A stretch of DNA of 64,000 nucleotides. It comes from Halomonas colorata. Its GTDB lineage: Bacteria; Pseudomonadota; Gammaproteobacteria; Pseudomonadales; Halomonadaceae. The stretch is from positions 91,625 through 155,624 of the forward strand of contig NZ_JABUZA010000005.1 in NCBI RefSeq assembly GCF_014897985.1. The letters are read 5' to 3'. Below, one piece after another: positions 27,246-35,859 of this stretch. The notes under the pieces are model-generated. The model ran no database searches and was not told the origin of the DNA. It saw only the letters and a program-made list of their open reading frames with translations. Within the stretch, counting starts at the first letter, position 1. Every line of letters starts with the position of its first letter. The translations under genes were made by a program, and so were the position numbers.

Positions 27246-27625
27246 TCTAGCAAGCCTGCACTGAGCTATGTCTGAAGCTATTTCAGGTTCTATATCCGTT
27301 TCTATATCAGGTTCTATGTCTCGGGCCAGAACTGCCTGGTGCTTAGGTCAGAAACGCTTTCAATACAATTCTTATAAAGCAATCGCTAACTTAAGTATAA
27401 ATAAGCTTTAGTTAAACTACCCCCTGCCGATACTAGTAGCGTGATATCCGTTTTTGGAAAGAGCGTTGTAATGGCGCTCAAGGTCGTCATTTATATCGAT
27501 TTTTTTGGAAAATGAATACCTAACCCTTGCCCTAAGCGGTTATCCTTAGCCGCCTTATTAGAGGTGCTTTTTCAAAAAAAAGCAGACGTTACCTGTATAA
27601 CTTCTGACACAAGCGAACACCCATA
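27246..27625. other. Intergenic region upstream of the first chemoreceptor
   Basis: No gene. It contains the 12-bp repeat at 27284-27319 and, at 27426-27433, GCCGATAC, which resembles the GCCGATAA -10 of sigma-28 (FliA) flagellar promoters, though the matching TAAA -35 is poor. A sigma-28 promoter would fit the chemoreceptor gene. T-rich and A-rich runs near 27500-27580 are otherwise unremarkable. Confidence 0.4.
27284..27319. repeat. Three-unit 12-bp tandem repeat
   Basis: Units at 27284-27295, 27296-27307 and 27308-27319 follow CAGGTTCTATAT; the middle unit starts CCGTT and the last ends in GT. It is just after the flavin reductase gene. Confidence 0.75.
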
Positions 27626-29731
27626 ATGAAAAAGACTTTCAGTATCCGCGCCATGTTAATCAGCCTTTTCATCATGGCAATGCTGGGCGCGGTTGCGCTT
27701 GCTGCTACCGGTTGGTTTACCAATCAGCGGCTTATCAACTCCCAGCACACTATTACCGATGAGGTGCTTCCCCTTCAGGATGCCAGCCGCCGTTTGGTAC
27801 TGACCATGGCCGCTTTTGGCCAACGCCATAGTGAGCTGCTCGCTGCAGAAGATGAGTCTGCACTGGAAAACGTCGTGTCTGAAGAGACACTTAATCAACG
27901 TTTTATGGATGCACGCGAAGCGCTGAAAGAGGACGGGGCTCAAGCGCAGCTGGCAACCCTCGATAGTCATTATAATGCGCTATTGGACGGTGATGCTGAG
28001 CTTGAAATGGTGCGTCAGGTTGAGCTTAATCTGAAATCGGAAATGGACGCCCAGCTGGGCAACATGGAAATGTTTGTGAGTAGCGCCATGAGTAGCGCGG
28101 AAGAGATCGCTAACGTTTCGGTGCTTAATCAGCAGCGCTATCAGCGTGATCAAAGGGACCTTATGGAGGCGTGGCGTGAAGATGACATGACCACGCTACC
28201 CACAACGATTCTGGATGGTTTGTTTGTTCAGGGCGCCAATATAGGGCGTTATAGTGCCGATGTACGTACGGCACTGGCGATGTTGGCAGGATATGGCCAT
28301 CAAATGGTACAGGCGTCCAATAGCGGGATGCTTTCCATGTTACGTCAGCAGTTTATTGAAACGCAGTTTAGCCAGGTGCGTAGTTCATTATCCGCTATTC
28401 TCGATGCGCCTAATTCCGATAGAAATCAGGCGCGTATGGTCACTGCGCTGTCTGAGGTGGTCGACGAGCTTGAAAGCATCATGATAACCGGCCCCATGTC
28501 GGTGTCTATGCTGCGTGAGCAGCAGCTGGAGCTCAGTGAGCAGGTTCAGATAGCGCTTACGAATGTCGCAAGCGCTATGCAAGCAATGCAGCAAGCGCTA
28601 GGCGAGGTAGAAAACTACGCCGTTGCTCAGGCGGATAGTGCCGTTAACCGGGCTGAAGCCTTAGCAGCTACCGGTTTGACGCTGCTGATTGGCGTAACGC
28701 TTGGAGTTGTTACGCTACTGGCCATCTTTGGCTGGCGTACGCTGGTACGTGTTCTAGGCCCGCTGGTCGCCATGCGTCGTCAGATGGAAAATATTAGCGG
28801 TGCCGCCGGTGAAAATGCCGACCTTTCACAGCGCCTGATGTTACAGCGCAATGATGAAGTGGGCCAAACCGCTCAGGCCTTTAACCGGATGATGGATACG
28901 TTCGAAGGTATGGTCGCGCAGATTCGGGAAAGCGCTGAGGCCATTGCTGCGAGTAGCCGACAGATTGCCAGCGGCAATGAAAACCTCTCCCAGCGTACCG
29001 ACCAGCAGTCCGCTTCGCTTGCGGAAACAGCGTCTAGCCTTGAGCAAATTACCTCGACAGTGAAGCAAACCGCCGATTACGCATACCAGGCCAAAGACGC
29101 CAGTGGCAGTGTTGATCAGCGAGCCCGCTCGGCAGGAGATGTCGCCAAGCGCACTACAGCCGCGATGAGTGACATTCGCGAAGCGAGCGAGAAAATCACC
29201 TCAATCATTAAAGCCATTGACGATATTGCCTTCCAGACCAACTTACTGGCGCTAAATGCCTCCGTAGAGGCCGCTCGTGCAGGCGAACAGGGGCGTGGCT
29301 TTGCGGTAGTGGCCCAGGAAGTGCGTAAACTTGCCGGGCGCAGTGCGGATGAGGCGGCGCAAATCCGGCATCTGGTCGATGATAGCGTGGCCAAGGTCAG
29401 CGAGGGTGAGGAGTTGGTAAATGCCTCCAGCACGCACCTTCAGGAAATTATCGATAGTCTCTCTGAAGTCACGCGCTACGTGACCGAGATCGCCGACGCA
29501 ACGCAAGAGCAGTCTACGGGGATCGAGCAGATCAACCAGGCGATTTCCCAGCTAGATCAGGTAACCCACCAGAACGCTCGCTTAGTGCAGGATGCTTCAA
29601 GCGCGAGCCAGGAGCTTGATGAGCGTGCCGGTGATATGCATACGCTGGTTAGCCGCTTCAGGGTTAGCGACAGCGTTGGGCAAAATGCACTTTCATTACC
29701 GCAACATAAGGCACCGATGCAGTTAACCTAA
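27626..29731 (+). CDS. Methyl-accepting chemotaxis protein
   Basis: A 701-residue chemoreceptor: first membrane helix about residues 9-29, a long periplasmic helical sensor domain (about 30-345), second helix with TLLIGVTLGVVTLLAIFG (about 347-368), HAMP (about 370-425) and a cytoplasmic signalling hairpin whose tip has [20 protein letters not shown] then [20 protein letters not shown]. It senses an unknown ligand and controls CheA. The C-terminus (APMQLT) lacks a NWETF-like CheR tether. A sigma-28-like -10 lies about 190 bases upstream and a hairpin follows. No che or flagellar genes are in the window. Confidence 0.95.
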   Translation: MKKTFSIRAMLISLFIMAMLGAVALAATGWFTNQRLINSQHTITDEVLPLQDASRRLVLTMAAFGQRHSELLAAEDESALENVVSEETLNQRFMDAREALKEDGAQAQLATLDSHYNALLDGDAELEMVRQVELNLKSEMDAQLGNMEMFVSSAMSSAEEIANVSVLNQQRYQRDQRDLMEAWREDDMTTLPTTILDGLFVQGANIGRYSADVRTALAMLAGYGHQMVQASNSGMLSMLRQQFIETQFSQVRSSLSAILDAPNSDRNQARMVTALSEVVDELESIMITGPMSVSMLREQQLELSEQVQIALTNVASAMQAMQQALGEVENYAVAQADSAVNRAEALAATGLTLLIGVTLGVVTLLAIFGWRTLVRVLGPLVAMRRQMENISGAAGENADLSQRLMLQRNDEVGQTAQAFNRMMDTFEGMVAQIRESAEAIAASSRQIASGNENLSQRTDQQSASLAETASSLEQITSTVKQTADYAYQAKDASGSVDQRARSAGDVAKRTTAAMSDIREASEKITSIIKAIDDIAFQTNLLALNASVEAARAGEQGRGFAVVAQEVRKLAGRSADEAAQIRHLVDDSVAKVSEGEELVNASSTHLQEIIDSLSEVTRYVTEIADATQEQSTGIEQINQAISQLDQVTHQNARLVQDASSASQELDERAGDMHTLVSRFRVSDSVGQNALSLPQHKAPMQLT

Positions 29732-29754
29732 CCATCGCCGCCGTGCTTTCTTTC

Positions 29755-29781
29755 AGCGAACGTGTCTTAGGCACGTTCGCT
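29755..29781 (+). terminator. Hairpin terminator after the chemoreceptor gene
   Basis: AGCGAACGTG and CACGTTCGCT form a perfect 10-bp stem with a 7-base loop, 24 bases after the stop. The following TGTTGCGTTTTA is only weakly T-rich. Confidence 0.7.
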
Positions 29782-29860
29782 GTGTTGCGTTTTAGGGGTT
29801 GATTTATAGCCGAGGTGCCTGCACCCATCAAGAGACAGTCATCCAAATCAAGGAAGTGAA

Positions 29861-30490
29861 ATGACGACATTAGTGATTGGCGCCAACGGGCAGATCGGTA
29901 AACAGTTTTGCGAGCTGGCCAAACAGGCTGATGTGCCGATCAAGGCCATGGTGCGCAAGGATGAGCAAGCTGCCTGGTTTACTGAACGCGGCATCGAAAC
30001 GGTGATCGCCGACCTTGAAGGTGAGCTTGAACATGCCTTTGAAGGCTGCGATCAGGTGGTTTTCACCGCCGGTTCTGGGCCACACACCGGCCCGGATAAA
30101 ACGCTCATGATCGATCTGTTTGGTGCTATTCGAGCCGCCGATATTGCCAGTGAAAAAGGGCTTGATCGCTATATTATGGTGAGCGCTATTCGCGCAGAGC
30201 GCCCTTTGGATGCACCCGAAAAGATGCGCCCTTACATGGCTGCCAAGTTTGCCGCGGATAGCCACCTACGCTTTGCCAAAGTTCCCCACGTCATCCTCAA
30301 GCCAGGCCCCTTGACTGATGAGAAGGCAACGCACGGATTTGCCGGAACGATGCAGGCATCTCCTGAACAATCCATTACCCGGGCAGATGTTGCTCATGCC
30401 TTACTGCACGTTGTGAAAACACCTACGTTGAAAGATAAGGAGTTCACACTCTTGAACGGTAAGGAATCCATTAGTGACCTCGTGCACTAA
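29861..30490 (+). CDS. NAD(P)-binding atypical short-chain reductase
   Basis: A 209-residue single-domain Rossmann protein of the atypical SDR (SDR_a5/NmrA-like, YwnB-like) type. The cofactor site is TTLVIGANGQIGKQFCELA at residues 2-20 with GxxGxxG. RYIMVSAIRAERP and PYMAAKFAADSHLR (YxxxK) give the usual Ser/Tyr/Lys region. Substrate unknown. ATG follows AAGGAAG. Its 3' end overlaps the next gene by 17 bases, implying coupled translation. Confidence 0.9.
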   Translation: MTTLVIGANGQIGKQFCELAKQADVPIKAMVRKDEQAAWFTERGIETVIADLEGELEHAFEGCDQVVFTAGSGPHTGPDKTLMIDLFGAIRAADIASEKGLDRYIMVSAIRAERPLDAPEKMRPYMAAKFAADSHLRFAKVPHVILKPGPLTDEKATHGFAGTMQASPEQSITRADVAHALLHVVKTPTLKDKEFTLLNGKESISDLVH

Positions 30491-30977
30491 ACCCGAGCCC
30501 TTATTGACGCTCGATGCGCCTGTCGGCGTGATTGCCGACACGCATGGGTTGCTACGCGATGAAGCCCTCACTTACTTAACGGGGTGTGGGCTCATTCTTC
30601 ATTTAGGCGATGTCGGCCAAAAGCCGGAAGATCAGTCCATTCTTGATCGCCTTGAGCAAATAGCGCCGCTGTTTGTGGTTAAGGGCAACATCGATACCGC
30701 TCCATGGGCCGAGTCATTGCCGCTAACCCATTCGCTTGACGTAAATGGTTGGCGGCTGCATCTGGTACATCGCCTTATCGATTTCGATGAAGCGACGCCT
30801 TGTGATGTGGTTTTGCATGGCCACTCTCACAAGCCGCGTAACGAGTGGCAAGAGGATCGCCTGCTATTTAACCCCGGCGCGGCGGGCAAGCGTCGCTTTA
30901 AACTACCTATTACGCTTGGCAAATTATGGCTTGAAGAGCACCAGATAAAGCGCGCGATTATTCACTTACCGCTTTGA
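30474..30977 (+). CDS. YfcE-type metallophosphoesterase
   Basis: A 167-residue calcineurin-like phosphoesterase. The metal-binding motifs appear in order: GVIADTHG (D-x-H, about residue 21), LHLGDVGQ (GD), VVKGNID (GN) and VVLHGHSHKPR (GHxH), then FNPGAAG. This matches the YfcE/MJ0936 family of phosphodiesterases. Start is a GTG inside the end of the previous gene, giving a 17-base overlap; the substrate is unknown. It is the second gene of a two-gene unit. Confidence 0.92.
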   Translation: MTSCTKPEPLLTLDAPVGVIADTHGLLRDEALTYLTGCGLILHLGDVGQKPEDQSILDRLEQIAPLFVVKGNIDTAPWAESLPLTHSLDVNGWRLHLVHRLIDFDEATPCDVVLHGHSHKPRNEWQEDRLLFNPGAAGKRRFKLPITLGKLWLEEHQIKRAIIHLPL

Positions 30978-31102
30978 AGGCGCGTTCTTGGTCATAAAAA
31001 ACAGTGTAGTAATGACGTACTACCCCTGAAGTAAAAGCGCTTGTTAGGCTTGTGTTACACACTCAGCGTGTGCTCGATGATAAAACAATAAGGAGTGCGG
31101 AG

Positions 31103-31672
31103 ATGAGCAGCAAGCGTATCTTGATGATTACTGGCGACTTTACTGAAGATTACGAAACCATGGTTCCTTTCCAGGCATTAATGGCAGTTGGCCATCAGGT
31201 AGATGCTGTTTGCCCTGGCAAGGCATCGGGTGACACCGTGGCGACGGCGATTCATGATTTCGAAGGTGATCAAACCTATTCTGAAAAACCTGGTCACCGA
31301 TTTGCGCTCAATGCCGATTTTGAGCGTATCGATCCCGCTGATTATGATGCCCTGGTGGTACCCGGTGGGCGTGCTCCGGAATACCTACGTTTGAATCAAG
31401 ATGTGTTGACGATGGTTCGGCACTTTTTTGAAGCCAACAAGCCTGTCGCCGCGATTTGCCACGGCGCACAACTGTTAGCCGCTGCAAAAGTGCTCGAAGG
31501 AAGGCAGTGTTCTGCATACCCCGCTTGCCAGCCAGAAGTTGAGCTTGCGGGCGGGCATTTCGCCAGCATCGACGTAAGTGATGCGGTAACCGATGGCAAC
31601 CTGGTAACGGCGCCCGCTTGGCCAGCACACCCGGCTTGGCTTGCTCAATTTATGGCGCTGCTAAACAAGTGA
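31103..31672 (+). CDS. DJ-1/PfpI family protein
   Basis: A 189-residue protein of the DJ-1/PfpI superfamily (glutamine-amidotransferase-like fold; proteases, glyoxalases, chaperones). The nucleophile elbow is [13 protein letters not shown] with Cys about residue 117, and [15 protein letters not shown] carries the conserved Gly/Glu partner region. ATG 31103 has AAGGAG 8 bases upstream; the open frame begins earlier at 31052 but without a ribosome site. Likely involved in carbonyl or oxidative-stress defence by family analogy. Confidence 0.92.
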   Translation: MSSKRILMITGDFTEDYETMVPFQALMAVGHQVDAVCPGKASGDTVATAIHDFEGDQTYSEKPGHRFALNADFERIDPADYDALVVPGGRAPEYLRLNQDVLTMVRHFFEANKPVAAICHGAQLLAAAKVLEGRQCSAYPACQPEVELAGGHFASIDVSDAVTDGNLVTAPAWPAHPAWLAQFMALLNK

Positions 31673-31679
31673 GCACTGG

Positions 31680-31791
31680 GTCGTTAGCATAATCATATAA
31701 AGCGAAGCCTGCGCGCCTAACCGACATGCATCTACAGACATGCATCTACAGACATTAGGCGCGTAGCGTCGTTGCCCGCTATGCTAACGAC
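31680..31791. repeat. 112-bp nested inverted repeat with an internal duplication
   Basis: The outer arms are GTCGTTAGCAT (31680-31690) and its exact complement (31781-31791). An inner pair GCGCGCCTAA (31711-31720) complements TTAGGCGCG (31755-31763) almost perfectly. The loop holds two copies of the 15-bp unit GACATGCATCTACAG (31723-31752). It lies just after the DJ-1 gene and before the ribbon-helix-helix gene, with no target-site duplication visible. A strong terminator, a structured RNA or a miniature element are all possible. Confidence 0.75.
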
Positions 31792-31818
31792 TTATCTGAA
31801 CGTTAAGAGATCACACCC

Positions 31819-32181
31819 ATGTGCAAACTCTTTATTCACGCCAATCCTGAGCTGTGGTCCAGCGCGACGCATTCACTGCGTATTGATGGCATGGTGACGA
31901 GCGTGCGAATGGAGCACTACTTCTGGCTCATTCTGGAAGAGATCGCCACGCGTGATGGTATGAATACGGCTCAACTGATTACTCGCCTATATCATGAATC
32001 TATCGATGCCGGACACGACCTGGGTAATTTCACCTCGTTTTTACGCGTGTGCGCGCTGCGTTACCAGGCGCTTCAACTATCGGGAGACATTCCCGCTCAG
32101 CATGAGGTACCGATTGCGACTCTGGATGCCGAGGAAATACTCATTCGTGAAAGTCGATCCAGGCGCAGCCAGGTTCACTAA
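31819..32181 (+). CDS. Ribbon-helix-helix domain protein
   Basis: A 120-residue soluble protein with SLRIDGMVTSVRMEHYFWLILEEIATRDGMNTAQLITRLYHES near residues 21-63, which fits the beta strand plus two helices of RHH_4/ribbon-helix-helix domain proteins. Such proteins bind DNA as dimers and often regulate nearby genes, though this subfamily (about 110-120 residues, beginning MCKLFI) has no assigned target that I know of. ATG 31819 has AAGAGATCACACCC upstream, a weak ribosome site. Confidence 0.85.
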   Translation: MCKLFIHANPELWSSATHSLRIDGMVTSVRMEHYFWLILEEIATRDGMNTAQLITRLYHESIDAGHDLGNFTSFLRVCALRYQALQLSGDIPAQHEVPIATLDAEEILIRESRSRRSQVH

Positions 32182-32255
32182 TCCTTACCGCCTCAGAGTT
32201 ATAATGAGCAACATTAAGGCACCGATGGGTAGCGATAAAGATAGTGGCGGAGACG

Positions 32256-32327
32256 GTACTTGAAACAGTACTTGAGACGGTACTTGAGACAGTACTTGAA
32301 ACAGTACTTGAAACAGTACTCAAGACA
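32256..32327. repeat. Six-unit 12-bp tandem repeat upstream of a small gene
   Basis: Units at 32256, 32268, 32280, 32292, 32304 and 32316 read GTACTTGAAACA with changes at two positions (A/G). It ends 18 bases before the ATG at 32346. In the plus-strand frame of that gene it is open and would encode a repeated T-V-L-E; in the minus strand it would encode S-S-T-V. Confidence 0.95.
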
Positions 32328-32345
32328 GTCATTAACAGGACTTTT

Positions 32346-32687
32346 ATGACAGATGTTGCCACTGCCGTGCGTCAATTACTCGCCACGGCACCGGAAAAAA
32401 CATTACCGATGACTTATCAACAAGTGGCGGCGGCATTGGGCTTGACGCCTCCTCGTACTATTCAGCGGGTAACGCAGGCGTTGGAACAGCTTATGCGCGA
32501 CGATGCCGCTTCTCATCGGCCATTTATCGCTGCATTGGTGGTCAGCCGCCGGGGCGAAAATATGCCCGCCGCTGGGTTCTTTGAGCAAGCCGTCGCGTTG
32601 GGGCGCTTTCCTGCTCACCCCATACAGCATACGGAGGCTTATCGCGCTGAATATCAGCAGGCGTTGGCATCGCGTTCAAACGCATAA
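32346..32687 (+). CDS. Hypothetical protein, possible winged-helix-like
   Basis: A 113-residue soluble protein I do not recognise. PMTYQQVAAALGLTPPRTIQRVTQALEQL (about residues 21-49) looks like a helix-turn-helix (QQVAAALGL, then PRTIQRVTQAL as recognition helix), followed by HRPFIAALVVSRRGENMPAAGFFEQAVALGRF, a pattern I have seen in gammaproteobacterial proteins of unknown function. ATG 32346 follows AACAGGA. The frame is open upstream through the tandem repeat to a GTG at 32244, so a longer repeat-encoded N-terminus cannot be excluded but is unlikely. Confidence 0.7.
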   Translation: MTDVATAVRQLLATAPEKTLPMTYQQVAAALGLTPPRTIQRVTQALEQLMRDDAASHRPFIAALVVSRRGENMPAAGFFEQAVALGRFPAHPIQHTEAYRAEYQQALASRSNA

Positions 32688-32689
32688 TC

Positions 32690-32908
32690 TTATTTAGATG
32701 GCTTGCGTAACGGATCAAGCAAGTCGCTCAGCCCGTTATGGTCAATCTCCTGCATTAGTTGCAGCAGCTGGCCAATTTCTCCCGATGGAAATCCCTCCCG
32801 CGCAAACCAGTTAAGATAGGGCCCCGGCAGATCGGCAATCAGCCAGCCCTGGTGTTTGCCGAATGGCATCGTACGGGTGACCAGTTTTTCAAGGTCTTCA
32901 GGCCTCAT
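32690..32908 (-). CDS. DUF3820 family protein
   Basis: A 72-residue protein matching the DUF3820 (quorum-sensing-regulated virulence factor-like) family. TMPFGKHQGWLIADLPGPYLNWFAREGFP (about residues 13-41) with MPFGKxxG and L/P-x-YLxWF is diagnostic. Function unknown. It ends two bases from the convergent hypothetical gene and starts with AGAGGAAA before the ATG at 32908. Confidence 0.92.
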   Translation of the reverse strand: MRPEDLEKLVTRTMPFGKHQGWLIADLPGPYLNWFAREGFPSGEIGQLLQLMQEIDHNGLSDLLDPLRKPSK

Positions 32909-33051
32909 ATCTTTGTTTCCTCTGTGCTTATCTACCGCGCTGGTTTCCGAAAAGACGTAATTTTGTTAGACTTTAGTCGACAAATTATACCCCCCTCGAT
33001 GCCGGGCGATTATAGCTTCGGTAAGTTACTTATGTATCGTCTGGATATGAC

Positions 33052-34755
33052 ATGCACAAACGTTTTAGTTTTTTACTCTGCACACCGCTTCTGGCGATGG
33101 CAGCGATGCCCGTTTCGGCTGATGAGCCTGTTGATGTTGTATTAATTGGTGGCGGTATCATGAGCGCCACACTAGGTACCTATCTTCAAGAATTAGAACC
33201 TGATTGGGATATCTATCTTTACGAACGCCTGAGTCAGGTTGCTGAAGAAAGTTCCAACGCCTGGAATAACGCAGGCAGCGGCCACTCTGCCTTTATGGAA
33301 ATGAATTATACGCCGGGTGATGGCGAGCACGTTGAAATTGAGCGCGCGGTTAATGTTACCGAACAGTTTGAAATTTCCCGTCAGTTCTGGGCCCATCAGG
33401 TTGACCAAGGGATTCTTAGCGACCCCAAAGCCTTTATTAATTCGGTACCGCATCACGCGTTGGTGTGGGGGCAAGACGATGTCGCTTTCCTGCGCGAACG
33501 TTATGCACGCATGACTGAAAACCCGCTATATGAAGGCATGGAATACTCGGAAGATCGCCAGGAGATCGCTGAGTGGATGCCGCTTGTCATGGTCGGTCGT
33601 GATGACAACGAGCCGGTTGCCGCGACCCGCATGCAGATGGGTACAGAAGTTAACTATGGTGCCCAGGCTCGCCAGATGATTGAAGGCTTGGGTGATAGCG
33701 ATAACTTCACCCTCTCGCTTAACAGTGAAGTGCGCGGCCTTGAACGCAATGACGACGATACCTGGCATGTGACGATTAAAAACCTGGAAAGCGGTGATGA
33801 ATCCACCGTTGACGCCCGGTTTGTGTTTATTGGGGCTGGCGGTGCCGCGCTGCCGCTACTTCAGGAATCTGGTATTCCGGAAGCGAATGCCTATGCCGGC
33901 TTCCCGGTGGGCGGTCAGTTCCTGTACACCACCAATCCTGACGTTGTGTCTCAACATCAGATCAAGGTATACGCCAAAGCGGGCGAAGGCTCTCCGCCAA
34001 TGTCGGTGCCGCACCTAGACTTCCGTAACCTGGATGGCAAGCCAGCGCTGTTCTATGGCCCGTTTGCGACTTTCTCGAGCAAGTTTCTGAAAGAAGGCTC
34101 GTGGACTGACCTATTTGGCTCCATGACGTTTGATAATATCTGGCCGACAACTCAGGTAGGAATGCACAATTTCAACCTGGTGCGCTACCTGGTGGGCCAG
34201 GTAATGATGTCAGATGATGACCGCTTTGAAGCACTGCAGGATTTTTACCCCGAAGCGAACAGCGATGATTGGGAGCTGTGGACTGCTGGCCAGCGGGTTC
34301 AGATCATCAAGGATGACCCTGAGCGTGGCGGACTCCTGCAGTTTGGTACCGAAGTGGTAAGCTCTGAAGACGGCTCTATTGCCGCACTTCTGGGTGCTTC
34401 ACCCGGTGCCTCTACCGCGCCGCCCATCATGCTGCATTTGCTGGAAAACGTGTTCGCTGAGCAGGTACAAAGCGACGAGTGGCAGGAAAAACTGACCCAG
34501 ATCGTGCCTTCCTACGGCCAGCGCCTTTCCGAAAACCCAGAGCTGCTGCGTGAAATGCGTGTATATACGGCAGAAGCGCTTAAGCTGAATGAGCCGATGA
34601 ATGCTGCTGAAACAGACACAGACGTTCAAACGGAAGTTGAAAACGTACAGCCTGAATCAGAAGCCGCTGATGCCGGTGAAGAAAGCAGCGCTGACGAAAA
34701 CGTTGATACACAAAGCGAAGAGCAGGACGCCGAAATACAAGAAGTTGCTCTGTAA
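33052..34755 (+). CDS. mqo: Malate:quinone oxidoreductase
   Basis: Mqo oxidises malate to oxaloacetate and passes electrons to quinone, a membrane-associated flavoprotein alternative to NAD malate dehydrogenase. The 567-residue sequence has the FAD motif VDVVLIGGGIMSATLGTYL (about residues 28-46), ERLSQVAEESSNAWNNAGSGH and PGASTAPPIMLHLLE near the C-terminus, all Mqo signatures. The first 24 residues form a signal-peptide-like segment (FLLCTPLLAMAAMPVSA), as in some other gammaproteobacterial Mqo. An acidic, low-complexity tail of about 50 residues (after about 517) extends beyond the catalytic domain and looks halophile-specific or disordered. Confidence 0.95.
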   Translation: MHKRFSFLLCTPLLAMAAMPVSADEPVDVVLIGGGIMSATLGTYLQELEPDWDIYLYERLSQVAEESSNAWNNAGSGHSAFMEMNYTPGDGEHVEIERAVNVTEQFEISRQFWAHQVDQGILSDPKAFINSVPHHALVWGQDDVAFLRERYARMTENPLYEGMEYSEDRQEIAEWMPLVMVGRDDNEPVAATRMQMGTEVNYGAQARQMIEGLGDSDNFTLSLNSEVRGLERNDDDTWHVTIKNLESGDESTVDARFVFIGAGGAALPLLQESGIPEANAYAGFPVGGQFLYTTNPDVVSQHQIKVYAKAGEGSPPMSVPHLDFRNLDGKPALFYGPFATFSSKFLKEGSWTDLFGSMTFDNIWPTTQVGMHNFNLVRYLVGQVMMSDDDRFEALQDFYPEANSDDWELWTAGQRVQIIKDDPERGGLLQFGTEVVSSEDGSIAALLGASPGASTAPPIMLHLLENVFAEQVQSDEWQEKLTQIVPSYGQRLSENPELLREMRVYTAEALKLNEPMNAAETDTDVQTEVENVQPESEAADAGEESSADENVDTQSEEQDAEIQEVAL

Positions 34756-34810
34756 GGTTTTGCCAACTCAAACCTGAATGCACTAACGTGCCATATCAGG
34801 TGCGCTCGAT

Positions 34811-34847
34811 AACGCTAGCCCCTTTCAAGGGGCTAGCGTTTTTTTGG
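34811..34847 (+). terminator. Strong rho-independent terminator after mqo
   Basis: AACGCTAGCCCCTT and its complement flank a two-base loop core and are followed by seven T residues. It ends two bases before the end of the convergent LysR gene and terminates mqo. Confidence 0.92.
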
Positions 34848-34849
34848 CT

Positions 34850-35725
34850 TCAATAATCACAATTGGCGGCTTCACAAATCAGTTGGGCAAGGGCGCGGGC
34901 TGGGGCACTCAGCTGGCTACTGGCACGATGAATCAACCCTACATCGCGATGAAACGTATGTTCACCTAGCGAGATGGCGCGCACCGCTGGCGGCCAAGGC
35001 TGCAATGCGGCTACCTCCGGCACCAGGGCAATACCCACGCCGTTGGCAACCAGTTGAATAATAGTGTCCAGTTCATCCACCTCACACAGCTCACGCACGT
35101 GGCAATGCTGGGCGCGTAAAAAGCGGTCGACCTGGCGGCCACCAAACGAGGTGCGGTCATAACGCACAAAAGGTTCTCGGGTCAGCAGCTCGCGCCAGTC
35201 ATCACCTTCAACAGAAGTCGGGACTATCAGCCGATAAGGTTCATGGGCAAGCGGTGTCCAGCGTAAATCGCTGTGCAGCGAGAAAAACGGCCGAATAATG
35301 GCCGCCATATCAAGCTCACCTGCATCCACCTGATTGACCAGTGCCATGGAAAGCCCCGGCAGCACGCGGCTCCGACAGTCTGGATAGGCACGGTGAAAGC
35401 GAGCCAGGGCACTGGGCAGTAGCGAGCGCTGAATGGAGGCGATAGCGCCTATGTTCACCGGCGTTCTGGCAGGTTTATCGGCATTGGCTTCGCCAAGCGT
35501 CCGGTAAAGGGCTAATAGGGTATGTGCCTGTTGAAGTACTTCCTGGCCTTGCGCCGTTAATACCGCCGCGCGGCCTTTTCGGGCAAACAGGGTAACGCCC
35601 AGCTGTTCTTCTAGTCGCTTCATCTGTGCGCTGACGGCTGCTTGCGTCAAGCCGATCTTTTGGCCTGCCGAGGCAAAGGTGCCTTCTTGAGCAACGGCCG
35701 TTAAGGTTTTCAATTCTCGTATCAT
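34850..35725 (-). CDS. LysR-family transcriptional regulator
   Basis: A 291-residue LysR regulator. The N-terminal winged helix-turn-helix is seen in LKTLTAVAQEGTFASAGQKI and LTQAAVSAQMKRLEEQLG (about residues 5-40), followed by LFARKGRAAVLTAQG and an effector-binding domain (about 90-285) with TSFGGRQVDRFLRAQ and QLVANGVGIALVPEV. ATG 35725 begins the typical MIRELKTL start; the frame extends upstream to 35812 but those codons lie in the promoter region. It is divergent from the VOC gene with 134 bases between starts, so that gene is its most likely target, and an AT-rich stretch there may hold the operator. Confidence 0.93.
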   Translation of the reverse strand: MIRELKTLTAVAQEGTFASAGQKIGLTQAAVSAQMKRLEEQLGVTLFARKGRAAVLTAQGQEVLQQAHTLLALYRTLGEANADKPARTPVNIGAIASIQRSLLPSALARFHRAYPDCRSRVLPGLSMALVNQVDAGELDMAAIIRPFFSLHSDLRWTPLAHEPYRLIVPTSVEGDDWRELLTREPFVRYDRTSFGGRQVDRFLRAQHCHVRELCEVDELDTIIQLVANGVGIALVPEVAALQPWPPAVRAISLGEHTFHRDVGLIHRASSQLSAPARALAQLICEAANCDY

Positions 35726-35859
35726 TGATAAATAATATTTGTGAATTAATGAAAAAGATATTGATTTTATTTTTATATCGCGCGGCCTAGGATGACTAAT
35801 ACAGGTTGGCACTTTGTTTGCGCCACGCCTTACAAAACGATAGCTAACAGGAGACCACT

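Noticed and set aside
32256..32327. Possible CRISPR array
   Set aside because: Units are 12 bases with no spacers between them, so it is a simple tandem repeat, as are the other arrays at 8.8, 21.5 and 27.3 kb.
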